Source: Agarophyton chilense (lineage: Eukaryota > Rhodophyta > Florideophyceae > Gracilariales > Gracilariaceae). From it: a stretch of 64,000 bases of DNA. Position 1 is the first letter of the stretch. Every line of letters begins with the position of its first letter. The DNA lies in NCBI GenBank assembly GCA_030374765.1, contig JARGXX010000097.1, forward strand, positions 248,001 to 312,000. Reading direction: 5' to 3'. Below, in pieces: positions 10,717-22,671 of the stretch. The notes below the pieces were generated by a model. The model searched no databases and had not been told where the DNA came from. It saw only the letters and a program-made list of their open reading frames with translations. Position numbers and translations under genes: made by a program.

Positions 10717-12240
10717 CTACAACTGCCCGCCGACCTTGCTCCTGCGCACCCGCGCGTGACTCTTGATTTCCTCAAAGTCTTGCGGATTGTTTCGCTCACC
10801 CCATTCCTTTTGCCACTCAGCTGCAGCTACCTCTCGTCGAGTCTCCTCAATCGCATCCCCTGTCCTCTTCATCAGGCTGTCCACTTCTTTCTCATACTCG
10901 CTTTCGCTGTAAAAGCCGTCGAGAAGGTCGCGTAGTACATGGCGGTATGCGCTACGGATCTGCTCGTTTTCACTCCTGTCGAAAATGTTCTCCAGCAGCC
11001 GCGTCTTGCATTCCTCCTTGCGCGCCGGGTCGTACAGGTAGTTGGAGAACCACGACTTGTACGGGTCCTGAACCTCTGAGCCTCCGGGCCGATCCCAAAG
11101 AGTATTATCCAGATCCCATGTGATCATGTACCATTTCTTCTCTTCTCGTGGCTCGCCCTGCTCGTCTAAAACAGGATTCATTTCATCGTCAAGAATATCT
11201 CGCTTCAGGTAAAACATAAAGTCGTTGTTACGATTGGCCGCAAGGCTGTCCCAGTGTGTTGCGAGGAGCGCCCCGCCCAAGTAGCCGTTCAGGCTATCCA
11301 TGTCGAATCGGGAGCGGATCTTCTCCTCGTGCGGCATTTCATCGAGGAAATCAATCAGATCGAGCATCTTTTCGTCGGCTTTCAAAAAATCCTCCTCGTC
11401 TTTCGGCTTCTTCCCCTTAACCAGCTCACACTTCCATCCCGTCCGAGAGTACTTGTCCTTCTGAAAGTACGCCATGCCCTTGTCGGCTTGGAAAAGGTAT
11501 CCTTTCACCTTGTCTTCGTCAAAGCGCTCAAACCTTGTCTTCAGAAACGTCTTGTCGATGTTTTCCGTGATCACATACAGCCCCTTGGGATCGTACAGCT
11601 TTCCCTCGAATGGCACACGGTATTCCGGGTGTCCGCTATCGTATCCCTCCTCCACGGTACGTCCGTTGGTCACATACAATGTGGCAAAAGCTGTACGATA
11701 GACAAGAGCGCCTCGAGTGCGCCACGGTCGTTGCGGATCTTGTTCGCCAAGCGTTGCCTCGCGAAACACCTTTCCGGCGAGCGTCTCGCGAATTCGTGAC
11801 GGATCGTTTTGACTGGCGCGCACGGAGAAGCCTTGTTCACCGAAGAAGCGGCGGTCATCATTGACGGGGAACGTCACTTGCTGCATACTACCTTCGCGCC
11901 ATGCAAATGTCTCCTCGGCGTCAAACTTGAACTTGAACTGACGCTTGATGTTGGCAGCCGACGTGTTGCCGCGTACCTTGATGCCGACGTTCTCGATCTT
12001 GTGACCATCAAGACAGAACTCGTCGACGAGCCCGTAGCCCGAGTCGATGTCGGCGGCGCCATCGGACAACACCTTGTCGAACACAAGTTGGTGGATGCGA
12101 ATGTGGATCTTGTGGTTGTCGCGATTGAAGATGTTGCTGGAGGATATGTCGAAGATGGCTGCGCCTGTCATGTCGGGTTGATCGGGTTTCTGGTAAAATA
12201 TCGAGTCCGAAGTGGACGGCGATTCGGTGGAGGAAACCAT
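10717..12240 (-). CDS. CotH-type kinase-like secreted protein
   Basis: The first in-frame ATG gives 507 residues. The CotH fold (spore-coat protein H family, atypical secretory kinases) is indicated by KVRGNTSAANIKRQFKFKF (about 88-106), a nucleotide-site-like block, by SVRASQNDPSRIRETLAGKV, by GLYVITENIDKTFLK (220-234), by LLATHWDSLAANRNNDFMFYL-like residues (325-345) and by WYMITWDLDNTLWDR (370-384), whose Asp residues fit the metal-binding motif. Family members phosphorylate secreted proteins or act as surface proteins; the substrate here is unknown. Upstream of the ATG the same frame continues with a perfect hydrophobic signal sequence (VLVLLIVTLTA) but has no ATG. The likely real start (12329-12327) is out of frame across a run of seven C. 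The gene is therefore either complete with a sequencing indel or has lost its leader. Neighbours are non-genic. Confidence 0.8.
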   Translation of the reverse strand: MVSSTESPSTSDSIFYQKPDQPDMTGAAIFDISSSNIFNRDNHKIHIRIHQLVFDKVLSDGAADIDSGYGLVDEFCLDGHKIENVGIKVRGNTSAANIKRQFKFKFDAEETFAWREGSMQQVTFPVNDDRRFFGEQGFSVRASQNDPSRIRETLAGKVFREATLGEQDPQRPWRTRGALVYRTAFATLYVTNGRTVEEGYDSGHPEYRVPFEGKLYDPKGLYVITENIDKTFLKTRFERFDEDKVKGYLFQADKGMAYFQKDKYSRTGWKCELVKGKKPKDEEDFLKADEKMLDLIDFLDEMPHEEKIRSRFDMDSLNGYLGGALLATHWDSLAANRNNDFMFYLKRDILDDEMNPVLDEQGEPREEKKWYMITWDLDNTLWDRPGGSEVQDPYKSWFSNYLYDPARKEECKTRLLENIFDRSENEQIRSAYRHVLRDLLDGFYSESEYEKEVDSLMKRTGDAIEETRREVAAAEWQKEWGERNNPQDFEEIKSHARVRRSKVGGQL

Positions 12241-12296
12241 GGCAGTGAGCGTGACGATTAGCAAAACGAGGACAGCTGAGGTGGAGGAAAGACGTA

Positions 12297-12303
12297 GGGG
12301 GGG
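12297..12303 (-). other. seven-C homopolymer separating the likely CotH start from its signal-peptide frame
   Basis: On the coding strand the ATG at 12329-12327 opens a frame that would join the hydrophobic leader and the CotH domain only if this tract were one C longer or two shorter. This is a typical place for an assembly error, or for the mutation that broke the start. Confidence 0.55.
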
Positions 12304-12426
12304 ACGGTTAGTGAGGACGAGGGGCGCATTTTGTAGGACGGAGATCGAGCTGACCGTTGAGGGTGATAGAGAGGGAACGCAGATGGCAGCTGTGAGCTGA
12401 TGGTTTGTGATTGGCTGTTGAGAAGA

Positions 12427-12433
12427 TATTATA
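12427..12433 (-). promoter_or_regulatory. TATA box of the CotH-type gene
   Basis: The coding strand reads CCTATAATATC about 100 bp upstream of the ATG at 12329, matching the spacing of the other two host-gene TATA-like boxes. Confidence 0.4.
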
Positions 12434-12509
12434 GGGCAACGGGCTTTGTGATTTGCATGATTCAGATCTGCGGTTGCTTTGATATCCCGTTACCTTCCTC
12501 CCAATCATT

Positions 12510-13536
12510 TCCTGTTTGATCCTTCGCAGAATTCACAATTGGGCTACAGCTGTCCGCAAATAACACACTCAAGCTGAGCATGTCAAAACCCTAAAATGAC
12601 GCATGCAAAATGGTACAACTGAAAAAGTGATGAATGATAAAAAAAAACTAGAACATTGAGGGAAAATAATGCAATAAAAGGAAAAAAGAAACCGTAACAC
12701 GGAGCGGCCACCATTAAAAACATTGGTAAAACTTTCTAGAAAAGGCCAAAAATCGTGAAATGTTCTGTGATTATCCGGAGCTACTTTTTTTCATAATCAG
12801 TTCACGCACATCTTTGTGCATAAACATTTGTAGTTAACAGTACCATAATCAATGGTGGATTATTTGTCGATAAGAACCCCACAGCAGCGTGACTGACGGA
12901 TTCTTTTCTTGTAGGGTGTCTGTCGTCCTACAGAAAAGGTCAAACGTAGGGGATAATAGCAAGACTACTAAACGGCAATGTTAAATTATTTATTGAGAAA
13001 TGTTAGAAAACTTTGTATAAATTTAGAAATGTCCCTTAGTTTTGCCATCTTAATTACCAAAATCTAATCAAGTTCAGAGGGTTCTTAAAACAGTTCATCG
13101 TAGTCTACCTTGACACTATATAACACAAAGACAAGAATAACCGTTTTTAGTGTTTAACTACAAAGTTATAAACTGAAAATTAATAAAAAGTTTGTATTAT
13201 TAGCGTTCAAAAAACTTCTGTTTTGCCGTGCAAACGTCAATAACAATTCTCACACATTGATGATATACCGTAGTTCATACGACAAAAAAAATCTTTTCGA
13301 TTCTTTTTCTTTTAACGATTTTCTCTTTGAATGACGTTCAAAAGCTACTTTGAACATAGTTCTTACCCAAACGTAATATTTACTAGCAAGTAGACCAAAC
13401 TCTAAACCAAATAACATAATTTCACATTATTTACCATTTGGTTTTCAGAAATGACGTAAAACCTCTATTAAAAAGTTTCAGCCGAGACTTTAAGTATTGC
13501 CCGCGCTTATTTCGGGTAAAACTAGTCCTCGGGCAC
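12510..13536. other. AT-rich intergenic DNA
   Basis: About 1 kb of AT-rich sequence with poly-A and poly-T runs. No open frames or element ends were seen. Confidence 0.5.
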
Positions 13537-14062
13537 TTTAAGTAAGCCCAAGTATTTAAAGTGAGCTTTAACTCAGCCAACATTTCACTTCGTGTTGCTT
13601 GCTACTGATTAAAGGCTCCCACAAGATACATTGAGTGGTGTAGGAGCTAATCTCGTGCACAATTGTTCCTTGAAAACTTTAGCTTAACCCAAGTTCCTGA
13701 AGTCAGATTGAGCTCATTCCATACCTCAGTTCGTATTGTTTGCTAACAGCTCTTGGATTCGCTTGATACTATACGTATTGCACATTCTCAGCCCTTGTAC
13801 TGCTGTTTTTGAGAACTTGAGCTAAGCCCGAGTACTTGAAGTGAGGTTGGGCTCAGCACACACCTCTTTTCGTGTTTCTTTCTAACGCGTATGGGCTCCA
13901 CCCGAGACCCTACGTGGTGCACGGACTTTAAATGTGTATTACTGTTTCTTTAGGACTTTAGCTTAACCCGAGTACTTGAAGTGAAGTTGGGCTCAGCCCA
14001 CACCTCACTTCGTGTTGCGTGGGAACAGTTTTGGGATCCGCCCGAAACCATACGTGGTGCAT
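13537..14062. repeat. degenerate tandem satellite, period about 140 bp, four copies
   Basis: Four copies begin near 13537, 13678, 13815 and 13955. The shared core runs from AGCTTAACCCGAGTACTTGA, through GGGCTCAGCCCACACCTCAC and TTCGTGTTGC, to CCATACGTGGTGCA. The last two copies are the closest to each other; the first is the most decayed. No open frame spans the array. It ends about 200 bp before the copia relic. Confidence 0.75.
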
Positions 14063-14264
14063 GCCTAAAACGAACAAACAATTACACAAGATACGAAAGT
14101 TTTCAAAGAAGATCAGTTTACTAAGGTAGGGTCTCCGACGAAATTTTGGAGACATGTAGCGTCTCCATGAGGTTACTTACGCTAATATGGTAAACTAAGA
14201 GACGCATTTTGGTGGTTGTCACGTTGAGTTTTCGGACGAACTTTCAGCCACGCTAGTAGTTTTA

Positions 14265-15521
14265 CTTTATATCGTGGGGATGGCAATAAAGTTCGCAAAA
14301 CCAGGGTTCTCAAAGCAGGTATTTCTGATTGCTTTTTGAAAATGTGCTGCAAAACTGTCATGTGCTGATTGACATTACTCGCTTGGTGCATCACATTTTG
14401 AGAGGTGGCGGGCAAATGTGGATTCGATTTCGGAGATGTTCAAAACGGTCGCGATGCAGTGTATTTGTAAATATGTCGGCCTTCATGTCGCTCTTCGTTA
14501 TTTGGTGAAGGGTTATGTTATTGGTCGCAACTTTATGCTGGAGGTAACGGTGTCGCGAATTGATATATTTGTTCTGCTTGGTCGGAGCTTGATTTTGTGC
14601 TACCAGAATTGCTGACCGGTGGTCTAGGTAAAAGGTTGTTGCCTTGTTTTGTTCTATTTGTGCCGTGTCAAATCGTTTGCCGAGCAATGAGCCATTGAGT
14701 ATGGTTTGTAGCGTTGGTAGTTGCTATCTACTTCGCATCGGTAGTAGAAAGTGCGACTATAGATTTCTTGCGGGATATCCACGACATTGGTGTGGAGATT
14801 ACGCAGTGTGTCTTTCCGGGTAAAAACTTAGGGTCTTTGGCATTTGCGAAGCCGGTATCGCTCTATTCTTCGAGTTTACTTGTATTTGTTTCGTTTTTGA
14901 CGTGCGGGATGTAAAGTAGGGCATGCTTTTTGTTCTTTTTATGTATCTATGACTGGTTTTAGGGCTTGAGAATGATTTTGTTGGGGGTGTGCGTTATGCT
15001 GGGCTAGGCGATTCGTGGCTTACTCTATATTAGGTCTGATGCTGTCGGTTATTTATCTTAGATCGCCTAGTATTTCGCGATAGATATTGGTCTGTTGCGG
15101 TGTGAGTGGAGTTGTGTCTTCTTGCTGATATAGCGTTTTGATGTTGTTGTAATGTGTTCTGGTGGCGTTGCTGTCTTGAATCTTCGTCTGTGTGAGTATG
15201 AATTCAATGGATCTGGTTGCGAGAAATGAAATCTGCCGTTTGGAAAATGTTTGATGGTCCAGTTGAGAAAGCGTGTGGGGAGTTCGGGGCGTTTGACTTT
15301 GTATTTCTTCATCATGTAGTGGTGGAGATCATCGGTTAGAGATTGTGTGGAGGCAAGCACTGGAAAGCCGTCGATGGTGGTGCTGACGAGTATGATGCAT
15401 GCTTCTGTTAGTTTGACATAAAGGCACGGGTCTGCTTTTGTCGAGTGAAATAAGAGTTCTGTGAGAAATGTTTTTAGTTCGTGGTTGTCATAATATTCGG
15501 CTCGTGCTGACCGGTATAGGT
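14265..15521 (-). mobile_element. Ty1/copia relic, 3' half, same family as the 35.5-40.1 kb copia
   Basis: Read on the minus strand. From 15521 down is RT (DPCLYVKL, VSTTIDGFPVLA, PTRFLNWTI, PNGRFHFSQP). From 14687 down is the RNase H end (SAILVAQNQAPTKQNKYI, then ADIFTNTLHRDRFEHLRNR). These match the 35.5-40.1 kb copia nearly block by block. A stretch after the stop (14375 downward, TGTCAATCAGCA) resembles the start of that element's LTR. It is broken by many stops and indels. The RT gene is cut exactly at 15521, where the LTR of the gypsy element starts, and its missing half is not found on the other side. Confidence 0.75.
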
Positions 15522-15968
15522 TGTGAAGAAGCGATAATAACGATTGAGCCCGGTAAGCCGCCGGGCCCTGAAGGATCTTGCAGGTGACACGTGTACGGGT
15601 CGACCTCCGGTGGACTCATGTAGATTATTAATTTATTTTAATTTGTGTAATAGATTAACAGTACAGTGCCAGGGAGATCTCAGCGCCTCGCCAGTACTAT
15701 TTACTTGGCTCGAGTGACGCTTCTCCCTTAGAGTACGGTAGGCACCGTTAGGATACTAAATAACCTCCTTTAGTATATTTGTTCCACCCTTTGGTCTTCC
15801 AGCCATCGTTTCCGTAGCTCCAACCTGTTGTACTACGCAGTAAACGCCAGCCCATCGCACCAAGTACTCTAGGAGTGCCGCCGTCAAGGATTCGAACCTT
15901 AGGACCCGCTCTACCACCCTACCACCGGTCGAGACCCGTACGCTGACTTAACCCGTCATTGCCTTACA
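15522..15968 (+). repeat. 5' LTR of gypsy A, with tRNA-like box A/box B on the minus strand
   Basis: Begins TGTGAAGAAGCGAT and ends GCCTTACA. It matches the LTRs at 23900-24345 and 29825-30270. On the minus strand, TGGTAGAGCGG (15916-15906) fits the Pol III box A consensus and GGTTCGAATCC (15898-15888) fits box B. The boxes are only seven bases apart, much closer than in a real tRNA, so this is not a functional tRNA gene. Confidence 0.85.
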
Positions 15969-15969
15969 T

Positions 15970-15985
15970 TTTGGTCTCCCGACTT
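15970..15985 (+). other. putative primer-binding site of gypsy A
   Basis: Directly after the LTR end CA and two or three T comes TGGTCTCCCGACTTAG. This starts with TGG, as expected for pairing with a tRNA 3' CCA end. The primer tRNA is not identified. Confidence 0.45.
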
Positions 15986-16003
15986 AGAAACCTCAAGGAA
16001 TAA

Positions 16004-18064
16004 TTGAACGGACCACTGGAACGAAGAATTGTCCGGATTCCAACCTTTGGTTTAATTCCCCAACGGACCAGAAGTACAGAAGCAACCGCCATTGTGGATG
16101 CAGGAAACACACCCAACCGACCCGACTCTAGGACTCCTACGGCAGGACCGAGTGCGACTACAATGCCGGCGATGTCGCCTGACCCTCAGGTTGATACCGC
16201 TAGCGACCGCAGGAGCACAAGGAGCCAGCCACAAGAAGTACTGACCCCACTGGATAACCCTGAAAGGATTCGCAGAGAACCCACGGTGGAAGCGCGATAA
16301 CGAGAACGCCTCACCAGGGCCACCTCTAGGCCAGGGACACCTCAAGGAGAAACCCCCCAGAACGAAGAAATTCGTGAAAAACTGCCTGTAGATCTTGCCG
16401 ACCTTCTTTGGCCCCGTCTCCGTGAGCTCTTCTCAACCCACGTGGATTCCACTATGGACTTGCGACTCGCTATGGCGATCGCTGACCATACGGATTATCT
16501 CATCGCGCGAATCGTCCCTAAGGTATTGGAGTCTGAATTATTCATAGACTCCCTCCAACATGCCGTTCAAGGAACCGTCACCCTCCAGGCAGGCAATTTG
16601 GTCCATAGAACCACCCTACCACAAATTAACCATCCGGTCTCCATATGGAAACCCCCTACCGAACCCCCAGGAGCGGCGGAATTATCCGCCCCTCTCCGGG
16701 AATACCATCAGGAAAACCCCGTGGTGGGCCAATCTAGGAGCAGAAGAGAAGCTCCGTGTCTGGAAGAGAGACCGCTTGCCCCACCCGACAGATTATACGA
16801 GGTACAGCGACCTCAGGGCTCCATCGGATCTGATAAAGAGATCGATCCTTTAGGTCCATACTCCGCTGTAAAGAAGAAAAGAAGTAACTGCAGGAGAAAG
16901 AAGCACAGAAGAAGTAAGAGAAGAGACCATTCGGACACGAGCGATTTCGAACCGGCCTCAACCGAAACAACCGACTCGGAAGTGGATGAGGCTGCCGTTC
17001 GAGGCTTCAGACCACAGATAACCACAAAAGAACTTTTCTTTAAGGTTCTAGAATACCGTAATTACCGGCTGGCCGGCAGGTCCGCGAAATATTCTTGTTC
17101 GGTTGCTCGCAGAGTCACCGAATGGGCCAAACGGATGCAAGTAACCATTACGGTCAAGTTCTTGGGTTCCGATCCCATTGCTGTCCTTAGGTTTCTGAAT
17201 TTGTTCCGTACGGCCTGCGATCAGAACGGTGTTCACGAGGGCGCCGCTCTGTACCTTTTCCAATTCTTCCTTACAGGACAGGCGCGTGACCGAGTGGTTT
17301 CGAAGATATTTGGCACAACTGACCTCGTGGATGCTCAAGACCGTGAGTTGCTCAGGTCATACCCTCAGGTTGTTCATTACCTCTTGGAAACTTACGCCAC
17401 GGATGTCGTTATAATGGATGCCCACCATGAAGTAATATCCTTTCGGCAGAGCTCCAACATGACCGAATCGGCATTCGCAGACGACCTATGGAAGAAGTCG
17501 TAGCGATGTGAAAACGTGTTCTCCGAAGGAAGGCTTAAACGACACTTCATCACGGGATTGCTCCCAGCAATTCGGACACATGTGCGCAACTACCACGCCG
17601 AAAACCCGCAATACTCCTTCCGAAGGCTCGTTACTTACGCCGAGGGTTACGGCAAGACCTAAAGGACCTCCAGGGGCAACGCTGATATAACCAGAGGAAA
17701 CGCGACTCCATTGCGTAAAACCAACCCAGCCCATTTGGTTAGCTCCACGGAGTCGGACATGGCTGCTTCACTCCATTACGCCGATTTGGGAGACGTCCTC
17801 CCGGTCAATTTCAGTGCTCCTCCGTCCGGGCCCTTATCATATACCTCCCAGGGAACTACAGCGACCACTGGACCATCCATACCCAAGTATTCTCCCTTTC
17901 CGCCCCGCAAGGACGTTTTTGTTCGCTCCCCAAGGGCTTTCTTCCTCTGCCTTTCAGTGACCCAAACTTGTGACTGTACGATGCATCTGCCTGACGACGC
18001 ACGTAAAACCCTCCTAGTACTAACGGAAGAGAATTACCGGGTGCGAAGATCCGAAGGGATGTAA
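16004..18064 (+). pseudogene. gag of gypsy A
   Basis: One reading frame with internal stops at 16298, 17501 and 17657. The N-terminal part is Pro/Thr/Arg-rich and disordered (16004-16300). The central part (16442-17659) includes a basic cluster (KKKRSNCRRKKHRRSKRRDH), then a capsid-like region with VRGF, FLNLFRTACDQNGV, YLFQFFLTGQARDRV, LLETYATD and GLLPAIRTHVRNY, typical of Ty3/gypsy Gag. I do not see a CCHC knuckle in what remains. It would form the particle shell. The stops make it inactive unless read through. Confidence 0.7.
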
Positions 18065-18365
18065 AACAGGGCCTAGCAACGAACCACAGGGACCCCTGGA
18101 AGCTCACTCAATGCCACGCCTCCGGATACTCCGATCAAAGCCCCACAGGCCCACGCCATTGTAGATCCTACGGACGACCCCGTGGAATAACCCTATCCGC
18201 AGGAAGAAACGGAAACCCCATCGGAAAACTCCTAGAGGGACGACTCGAGGCAATTCCTCCTTCTTTTTGCCCCTGCCTCAAACAATTGGACGGTCATGAG
18301 CCAAAAAGAGCTCCTCACCTCCCAATACGAACCACCCACAATGGACCACTCAGGATGAACCACAA

Positions 18366-21300
18366 TTGGATCACAGTAACGACACCTTCTGTACCCTCAG
18401 GAAAGAGAACTATAAAGTTCGAGTAACCGTAAGACTTCGCTCCAACAACTCTCGAGTGACAACGGCTGTATTGGACACAGGCGCTGGTCCCAACTTGGTC
18501 CATCCTAAGCTGCTCCCACTGGGTTGGCAAGATTCCGGTCAGGCAAGGAAGACCCCAAGGATTACCGATGCGTCTCGTAGACCAACGGGCATTAAAGGGA
18601 TAGTACCACTTTACCTCCAGACAGGACAATTCAAAGTCCGCACGTATTTTCTTGTATGTTCTAACCTAGGCGCTGAAGCAATCCTAGGAACCTCCTTTAT
18701 GGACCGATACATTAAGGCCATTTATCCAGGCCTTAAGATAGTCGCGTTTTAACGCGCACCTTCCACCTCCATAACTTGTTCCCCCCCAGGGCCAAAAGCT
18801 AATCGCAAACGGGCGGTTGTCTACGAAAACACGAAGCCCAATAAGGTTTGCCTGTCAAAGGCCAAAACGATACCCGCGATGACCCAAATCGCTGTATCGG
18901 TGCGTTCTCAGTTTTCAGGTCTCGTAGCGATTCCGAACCACCCGAAAACTGTTCTGAAGCACCTTACCTTGATGGCCAATAGAGTAATGGACATCCACCC
19001 CACCAGGTCCTTCTTGGTCACAATCAGCAACTTCCGAGATAAACCCGTGCGGTTACCTAAAGGTACAGTGATTGGTATCACTCTACCCGCGCCCGTGGCC
19101 ATTATGGAGGCCCAAATGGATAATCTTGCGACGCCAACTCCCGACGAGGACGTCGACTCTTGGGAGGGGAGGGTCGCCATCAGCGAAGAATTCGAATCCT
19201 ATAGACCCCAGGTACTTGATCTCCTCAGCGAATACCAGGCCATGTGGTCAGGTAGATTGGGCACAATCAGAGCCACTACATACCGCATTGACCTTCAGAA
19301 TGATGCTAGACTACAGTTCCAGCACCCATACTGTTTCGGCCTTAAAGGTAGGGAAATTGTCGCAGAGCAGATGGAAAACATGCGCAAAGCTCAAGTCATA
19401 GAGCCGGCGCCTCCAAACCGATCCGACTGGGCAAGTCTCCTTGTCCTTGTGGCGAAGAAAGATGGCTCCGTTAGGTTCTGTGTCGACTACAGGAAGCTGA
19501 ACGCAGTAACCAAGAGGGACTCATACCCGATACCCCGCATGGACGACTGTCTGGATTCCTTAGGCGAAGCTGTCTTATTTACCACACTGAAAGCTGACTC
19601 AGGATATTGGCAAATCCCTTTGGCCGAAGACGCGAGAGCGCTGACAACCTTTACCACCCATGAAGGTCTGTTCAGATTTACTCGCATTCCCTTTGGTTTG
19701 AAGAATGCACCGGCCACGTTCCAACGGGTAGTGGACATTATACTGTCCAGATTCAAATGGAAGTTCGCCCTGGTCTACTTGGATGACATTATAATCTTCT
19801 CACGGACCATAAAGGAACACTTTCGCCACGTGAAGAAGGTGCTAACAATCCTACAGGACTCTATAGTAACACTAGAGCTCCGCAAATGCGCTTTCTTCCA
19901 GGTCTCTATGGACTTTCTCGGTTACATCGTCCTCCCAGGAAACCTAAAGGTGGCCACACGGACAACAAATGCGATTCGCCAGGCTAAGCCTCCTAGGACC
20001 CACACGGACCTTCGATCCTTCTTGGGCTTGTGCAACGTTTACCGACGCTTCGTCCAAGGGTTTGCCAAGATCACGGCCCCACTAAACGCGATGCTGAGGA
20101 GGGGAAGACCTTTGGAGTTCGAAGCCTTTACGGACGACCAGTACGAAGCATTTCAGACACTAGAGAACAAATTCCTGAACCCACCCATATTGGCCTTACC
20201 AACGCCCAATAGGTTTTTCGTCCTGGACACAGATGCCTCTGATGTCCAAGTGGGTTGTGCACTGCTACAGGAACAAGAGTCACCGAAGGACTATTGACCT
20301 AATGGCTACTGGAGCAGAACGCTCACCAGCGCGGAGCGTAACTACAGTACGTCCAAGAAGGAATGTCTGGCCATCGTATGGTCCGTATTGACACTCCGTC
20401 CGTACCTCGAGGGAACCGGGTCTACCATTAGGACAGACCATGACTCACTCCGCTGGCTACTCAATATGATCGATGCATCGAGTCGCCTCGATAGGTGGCA
20501 CCTCAGGCTGTCAGAATATGACTACGAAATAACCTATATGCCAGGCATCAAGCACCAGGCAGCAGATGCCCTGTTGCGAATCATTACCGACGCAACTGAT
20601 GAAACCCCATTGGACTATCTAATTTCCACCCCCTTTACATATAATGGACCTCAGAACTACACGAAAAGAGATGACCTTATGGGTAAGGTGCAATCGCAGG
20701 ATCCTGAGGTAAAGAAGAACGAAGTATAACTATTGGACTGGGAAACAGTACCGCCTAATTCGTCCCCACCTCAGGTTAACGCGATAGCCCCGGAGGAAAA
20801 AGAACTCCTCCTCATAATTATTGAGGAACTCCTACAGGCGCAGGTCGAAGACGAATGCTGCAAGGAAACAGACCAATTGGTAGGAACCCCAGGATGCCTA
20901 TACGACTATGACCGATTTGAACTACTATGTCGCTGCTCACCGCTGGGTGGTGCGCTCCAACGAGTAATACCAACTTCGCTAAGGGCGTGATTCCTATATC
21001 TTGCCCATTTCCCCTGCTTGGCTGGTCATCCTGGAGGCAGACGAATGTATCAGACCCTAAGGAAGCTCTTCTACTGGCCACTAATGGCGCGGAACCTATG
21101 GCAACCCGCACGGAACTGTGCATCGTGCGCACAGATCCGAGCGTCTCGCGCCAACCATCATGCCAAACTGAAGCTCTTCCCCGCCGCAGGTCCAATGGAA
21201 TTTGTCGCAATGGATATACTTGGGCCTTTGCCTAAGTCGTCCCATGGGAAACGGTTTGTTTTGGTTATAATCGATAGGTTTACCAAGCATACCCGAGCCC

Positions 21301-22586
21301 TACCCCTAGAAAAGACAACGGCCACGGATGTTGCCACGGCCTTCTTGTCCCATTGGGTATATCCATATTGCATGCCCCTCTATTTCCTTACGGATAACGG
21401 CAGCCAGTTTGTATCCAAATTCTTCTTGCATGTCTGTGTTACCTTAGGTATCAAACAGGTGACCACCACGGCGTACCACCCGCAAACCAATGGCCAAGCC
21501 GAACGCTTCAACCGCACCCTTCTGGAACGATTGGCGCACTACATTTTGGAGCACCAATTGGACTGGGACGAATACGTTGAGCCCCTAGTTTCTGCCTAAA
21601 ACACGCAGGTGCACGCTTCCACAGGGACAACTCCTTTCGACTTAACGCTAACGAGAGCGCCGCCGCCGATAGCTGTTCACATTCAGAAATCTATCATACC
21701 CCAGTACATAAGCGAAGGAATGACTCCGACCCAAGCGAAGCGCTACTCGCGCCGACGCATTGATCGCATTCTCCAATCGGCCAGAACTGTACCAACCAAA
21801 GCCCAACGGCGCTACGAGTGCAATTTCGTCAAAGCCGTTTGGAACACACCGACCTTTGGGAAAGGAGATCTGGTTTACCTGGACCGGCCACCAAAGGACA
21901 GTGAGTAACTCGAGGACACTACGCGGAAGCTCTCACCCCGCTCTACGGAACCATACAAAGTCCTTAAGGCCAACGATCACACCACAACTTTACTCATTCA
22001 CGGCCTACAGGTCACTGTGTCTATTGACAGCGTGACACGAGCCCCCAGTTCTTCCGGACTACGAACGTCCCAGCCCCATGGCCCAACAGAAGCACCACGA
22101 GCTCAGGTCGACACTCAAGTCTCCACACCCCCTAAGGCAGTTCCCGAGGACTCGACTAGCCCCACGGACCCGATGGTCAAGGCCAAATACTATGACCCAT
22201 CGCTCCCAACCAATTCCGATGGATTTGCCCCTCTGGACCACACTCTCCTTCCGGAGGATGAACACCAACCGGAATATGGGATTGAGCGCATCGTCTCCGC
22301 CGGTGTGGGAGAACATGGAACTATGCGCTATCGCGTCCGTTGGTTCGGCTACACACCTGCAGAATATACTTGGCAAGAGCTTCAAACAATTCCTGCTAAT
22401 TCTTTCGCCCGCTATTGGCGAAGAATCAGCCACTCGGAGCGCGGCCTTCAGGAGAGGGCAACCATTGGTCCGAATAATCCAAAAACGCCTCCCAAACCGC
22501 CTCCCGACACGACGGTTTGCCAGAGCACTACGGTTTGTCATAGCTCCCGCATCAGTGAACAAGGTCAGTCCTTTGGAGACACTTGA
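18366..22586 (+). pseudogene. pol of gypsy A: protease, RT, RNase H, integrase, chromodomain
   Basis: All domains lie in one frame. Protease: VLDTGAGPNLV near 18.47 kb. RT: FCVDYRKLN, GLKNAPATFQR, YLDDIIIFS (19.47-19.80 kb). RNase H: LDTDASDVQVG, then RTDHDSLRWLL. Integrase: GHPGGRRMYQTL with CASC, AMDILGPL, LTDNGSQFVSKFF, and NGQAERFNRTLLERL (21.0-21.6 kb). Chromodomain: YGIERIVSAGV, YRVRWFGYTPAEYTWQ (22.27-22.39 kb). In-frame stops occur near 18750, 20295, 20727, 20988, 21597 and 21906. The TGA at 20295 replaces the expected Trp of a DYW-like motif. Domain order and the chromodomain place it among the chromoviruses. Confidence 0.85.
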
Positions 22587-22671
22587 GGAAGACCCGAGAC
22601 ACTTTCAAGGCTGGACGCCTTCACGAGGAACGCACGTTTGAGATACAAGAACGACCTTGAAAAAGCACAAG

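Noticed and set aside
11254-12261. Long plus-strand open frames over the CotH-type gene
   Set aside because: They are antisense shadows in a GC-rich coding sequence; all recognisable motifs are on the minus strand.
15880-15930. A tRNA gene in the gypsy LTR
   Set aside because: Box A and box B are exact, but the spacing leaves no room for an anticodon arm.
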